From Hemileia vastatrix (taxonomy: Eukaryota; Basidiomycota; Pucciniomycetes; Pucciniales; Zaghouaniaceae): a stretch of DNA of 64,000 bases. A program made the translations under genes and the position numbers. The stretch is from positions 1 through 64,000 of the forward strand of contig JASXTE010000140.1 of the NCBI GenBank assembly GCA_030280995.1. Reading direction: 5' to 3'. This document shows, one piece after another, positions 62,213 through 64,000 of the stretch. The first letter of the stretch is position 1, and each line of letters begins with the position of its first letter. The notes beneath the pieces were generated by a model. It saw nothing but the letters and a program-made list of their open reading frames with translations, was not told the origin of the DNA and did not search any database.

Positions 62213-62348
62213 GGTGACGGAGAATTTGTCGAAGGTTATTGTCGCTCTTTTCGGAGAATTTGTCGAAGGTTATTGTCGCTCTTTTATTTGATTTAAAAAA
62301 AATAATTATTTCACTGGTCAAAGCAGTTGAAGTATTTTAGAACGATCG
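62213..62348. repeat. Direct repeat copy 2 with an internal 34-bp tandem duplication
   Basis: Same block as copy 1, but the part 'cggagaatttgtcgaaggtt...gctctttt' is present twice in tandem. It overlaps the 3' flank of GM2A, and its TTTATT at 62283-62288 supplies the GM2A poly(A) hexamer on the minus strand. Confidence 0.9.
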
Positions 62349-62365
62349 ATGAGAAGTTTGTTCGA

Positions 62366-63331
62366 TCAAACTGTGTGAATTTTAAAATTTAATTGAAAGC
62401 ACAAAGCTTTTTCATTATCTTTTTCAGACAGCCAAGCGGTCATATCGTACTCTCCTTTTTCCAACCATTTGGGTAAAGAACCAAGTTGCAATTCACCGAT
62501 TGGTGACATTGGTAAGTCATATTGTTTAGCTTCGAAAGGACACACACAAGGAATTCCATGTCTCATGTACGCTTCTGGACATCCTGGACCAGGAAGTGGC
62601 CACTTTGAACAAAGATCTTCATAATCACATGAACCAATTGTGTCTGGACTTGTACATGGAATAGTTATCCAAACCCAAGTTACTTTTTTTTTAATTCGAA
62701 GATGTAACTGACAAAAAAAAACATGTATCATGATATAAGAAGAAAAAAAAGTAATCCACAAGTTCAGTATCTTTATCATCCACAAGAGTTCGCTCTTGTT
62801 ACTGATGTATTATTTTTTTGTTTTGCTTCTCTTTTTCTTTCTTTTCGAGGAAAAAGGGAAAAAAAGTAAACTGATGTAACTTACAGGCGTTGGCGATGAT
62901 ATGGAACGGTCAAGTTTACCCGAAAAGTGTAAAGATACATTTCCTGGAACATTCAGAGGATCAGGAAATAAAGAAATTGATTCAATACTTCCTAACGGAT
63001 TTTTTTTATCAGTACATTCAGACCATCTGAATGACTCTACGCGAAATCCACTTGCATTGAAATGTAACTGAAAAGGAAATGACCAGAAAATACAGTCATC
63101 TTACAATGAAGAAAAAATATAAGAATGTTCCAGCATCTTACGTAATATACTTTTCTCCTTTTTTCTCTTTTTTCATCTGTATGTATACTTTGGTTGGTCT
63201 GTTCTTACCGTTGAATTCAACTTGGATTGAATTTTACTTGCCAAGGACAAGTTGTAGGTCATCAAACATATTAATAGAATGATATTGATGTGGATGTATT
63301 TCCAATTTATTTGCATGGTCATCATCATCAT
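62366..63331 (-). CDS. GM2A: GM2 ganglioside activator-like lipid transfer protein
   Basis: Secreted/lysosomal lipid-binding protein of the GM2A (ML-related) family that lifts glycolipids from membranes for hydrolases. Three exons, all phase 0: 63331-63209 (start chosen from a run of ATGs at 63331-63316), 63067-62885 and 62707-62366. This gives 215 residues. A signal peptide (YIHINIILLICLMTYNLSLA) is followed by FRWSEC, ISLFPDPLNVPGNVSLHFSG, WVWITIPCTSPDTIGSCDYE, LCSKWPLPGPGCPE and GIPCVCPFEAKQYDLP, then LPKWLEKGEYDM and ALCFQ. All eight Cys of the mature domain expected for the family are present (WSEC, IPC, GSC, DLC, PGC, IPC, VC, ALC). One sequon (NVS) lies at the usual place. Introns are 177 and 141 nt. 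Length and order match vertebrate GM2A well. Confidence 0.92.
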
Positions 63332-64000
63332 CCACTTGGCCTCGTTGTTGTTGTTGTTGGACAGGTTGTTTTGGAGTGTAAATGTCACAACAAGTCACAC
63401 AAGAAGAAAAATCAAATGAAATAGATCCCCTCCTCGATCAACTTGATCAACTTGATCAACTCGAACGGATAGATAATTTTACTCTGTGTGTATATTTTCC
63501 TTTGTTATATGGATTACTTGCAACACAATGAACCTTCAAGACCACAAAGAATGCTTGTGTTTTCTTTTCTTCTTTTCTTTTGCTTATTTTTGTATCAAGT
63601 TAACTTATCAGGAAAACAATGAACAAACAAATTGACCTTTCAAACGACAATTTCGTTTCAATCCGACAAATTGATTGTGACATACAGTACAGGCAACAAC
63701 AGTATGAAGTAAAGGAAAGGAAAGAAAAAGTCAAAGTCAACCAACACAGTTACATGGAGTTACATTTATTTTATACAAAAAATATCGAGTTTCCATTTTG
63801 ATTCTCATGTAAAGTAACTGAAAGTGACTACTTTCATTAATCATACGTACTACGAATGAGGGTAAAAAAATCTTTTCAAGTACACGCATCATTGAAAATG
63901 TATACATTATCAACCGATGTCACTTGTTCATACAGTCAGGACAATTATACAGTTAGTATCGTTACAAAGGTGACTCGCTTTCGTGACCCTTAATTGGTTT
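63332..64000. other. Upstream flank of GM2A, no gene recognised
   Basis: AT-rich, with a (GTT)n run near 63341-63358 just upstream of the GM2A start. The plus-strand frame at 63619-63801 shows no recognisable protein. Confidence 0.5.

Larger units (their letters stand above)
61638..62365. other. Spacer between the TLK-derived gene and GM2A, with duplicated block
   Basis: Includes the 5' part of the TLK-like homology without an ATG (to about 61735) and two copies of a block of about 105 bases (listed separately). A plus-strand frame at 62019-62201 has no Met and is too short to support. Confidence 0.5.

Overview
The window is nuclear DNA from an intron-poor arthropod. The best guess is an acariform mite. 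The evidence is an AT-rich background, short GT-AG introns (56-177 nt in most genes), RanBP3 and NOB1 each as one uninterrupted exon, a Tousled-like kinase with only four coding exons, and an aryl hydrocarbon receptor closest in motif detail to insect Spineless. The assignment to mites is inference; arthropod is secure.

Layout. 1-787 (minus): 5' part of an SLC16-type monocarboxylate transporter, cut by the window edge. 6038-8159 (minus): VPS33B, a Sec1/Munc18-type tethering protein. 8498-9169 (minus): a small secreted Ala/Gly/Lys-rich protein of unknown function. 9856-10968 (plus): RanBP3. 11505-12668 (plus): NOB1, the 18S rRNA 3'-end nuclease. 12722-13200 (minus): GOLT1B, converging on NOB1. 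13927-17739 (minus): a tandem array of three diverged secreted proteins that share a four-cysteine core I do not recognise. 17740-36999: about 19 kb of simple-sequence-rich DNA with no recognisable gene. 37000-51182 (plus): spineless/AhR in six coding exons, with a 9.8 kb second intron. 55953-58915 (minus): Tousled-like kinase (TLK). 60942-61637 (minus): a kinase-less partial duplicate of the TLK N-terminal region. 62366-63331 (minus): GM2 ganglioside activator.

The genes do not form one pathway. They are housekeeping genes (transport, vesicle traffic, nuclear export, ribosome maturation, lysosomal lipid handling), one developmental/xenobiotic transcription factor with a large likely regulatory territory, and two lineage-specific novelties. 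The novelties are the secreted four-Cys array and the truncated TLK paralogue, and they are the best candidates for undescribed biology.

One technical point matters for any reader. The three genes in the first 9.2 kb carry nine apparent one-base frameshifts, mostly in homopolymer runs. Every gene from 9.8 to 63.3 kb reads through cleanly. I read this as local sequence error or gap filling, but gene decay is not excluded.
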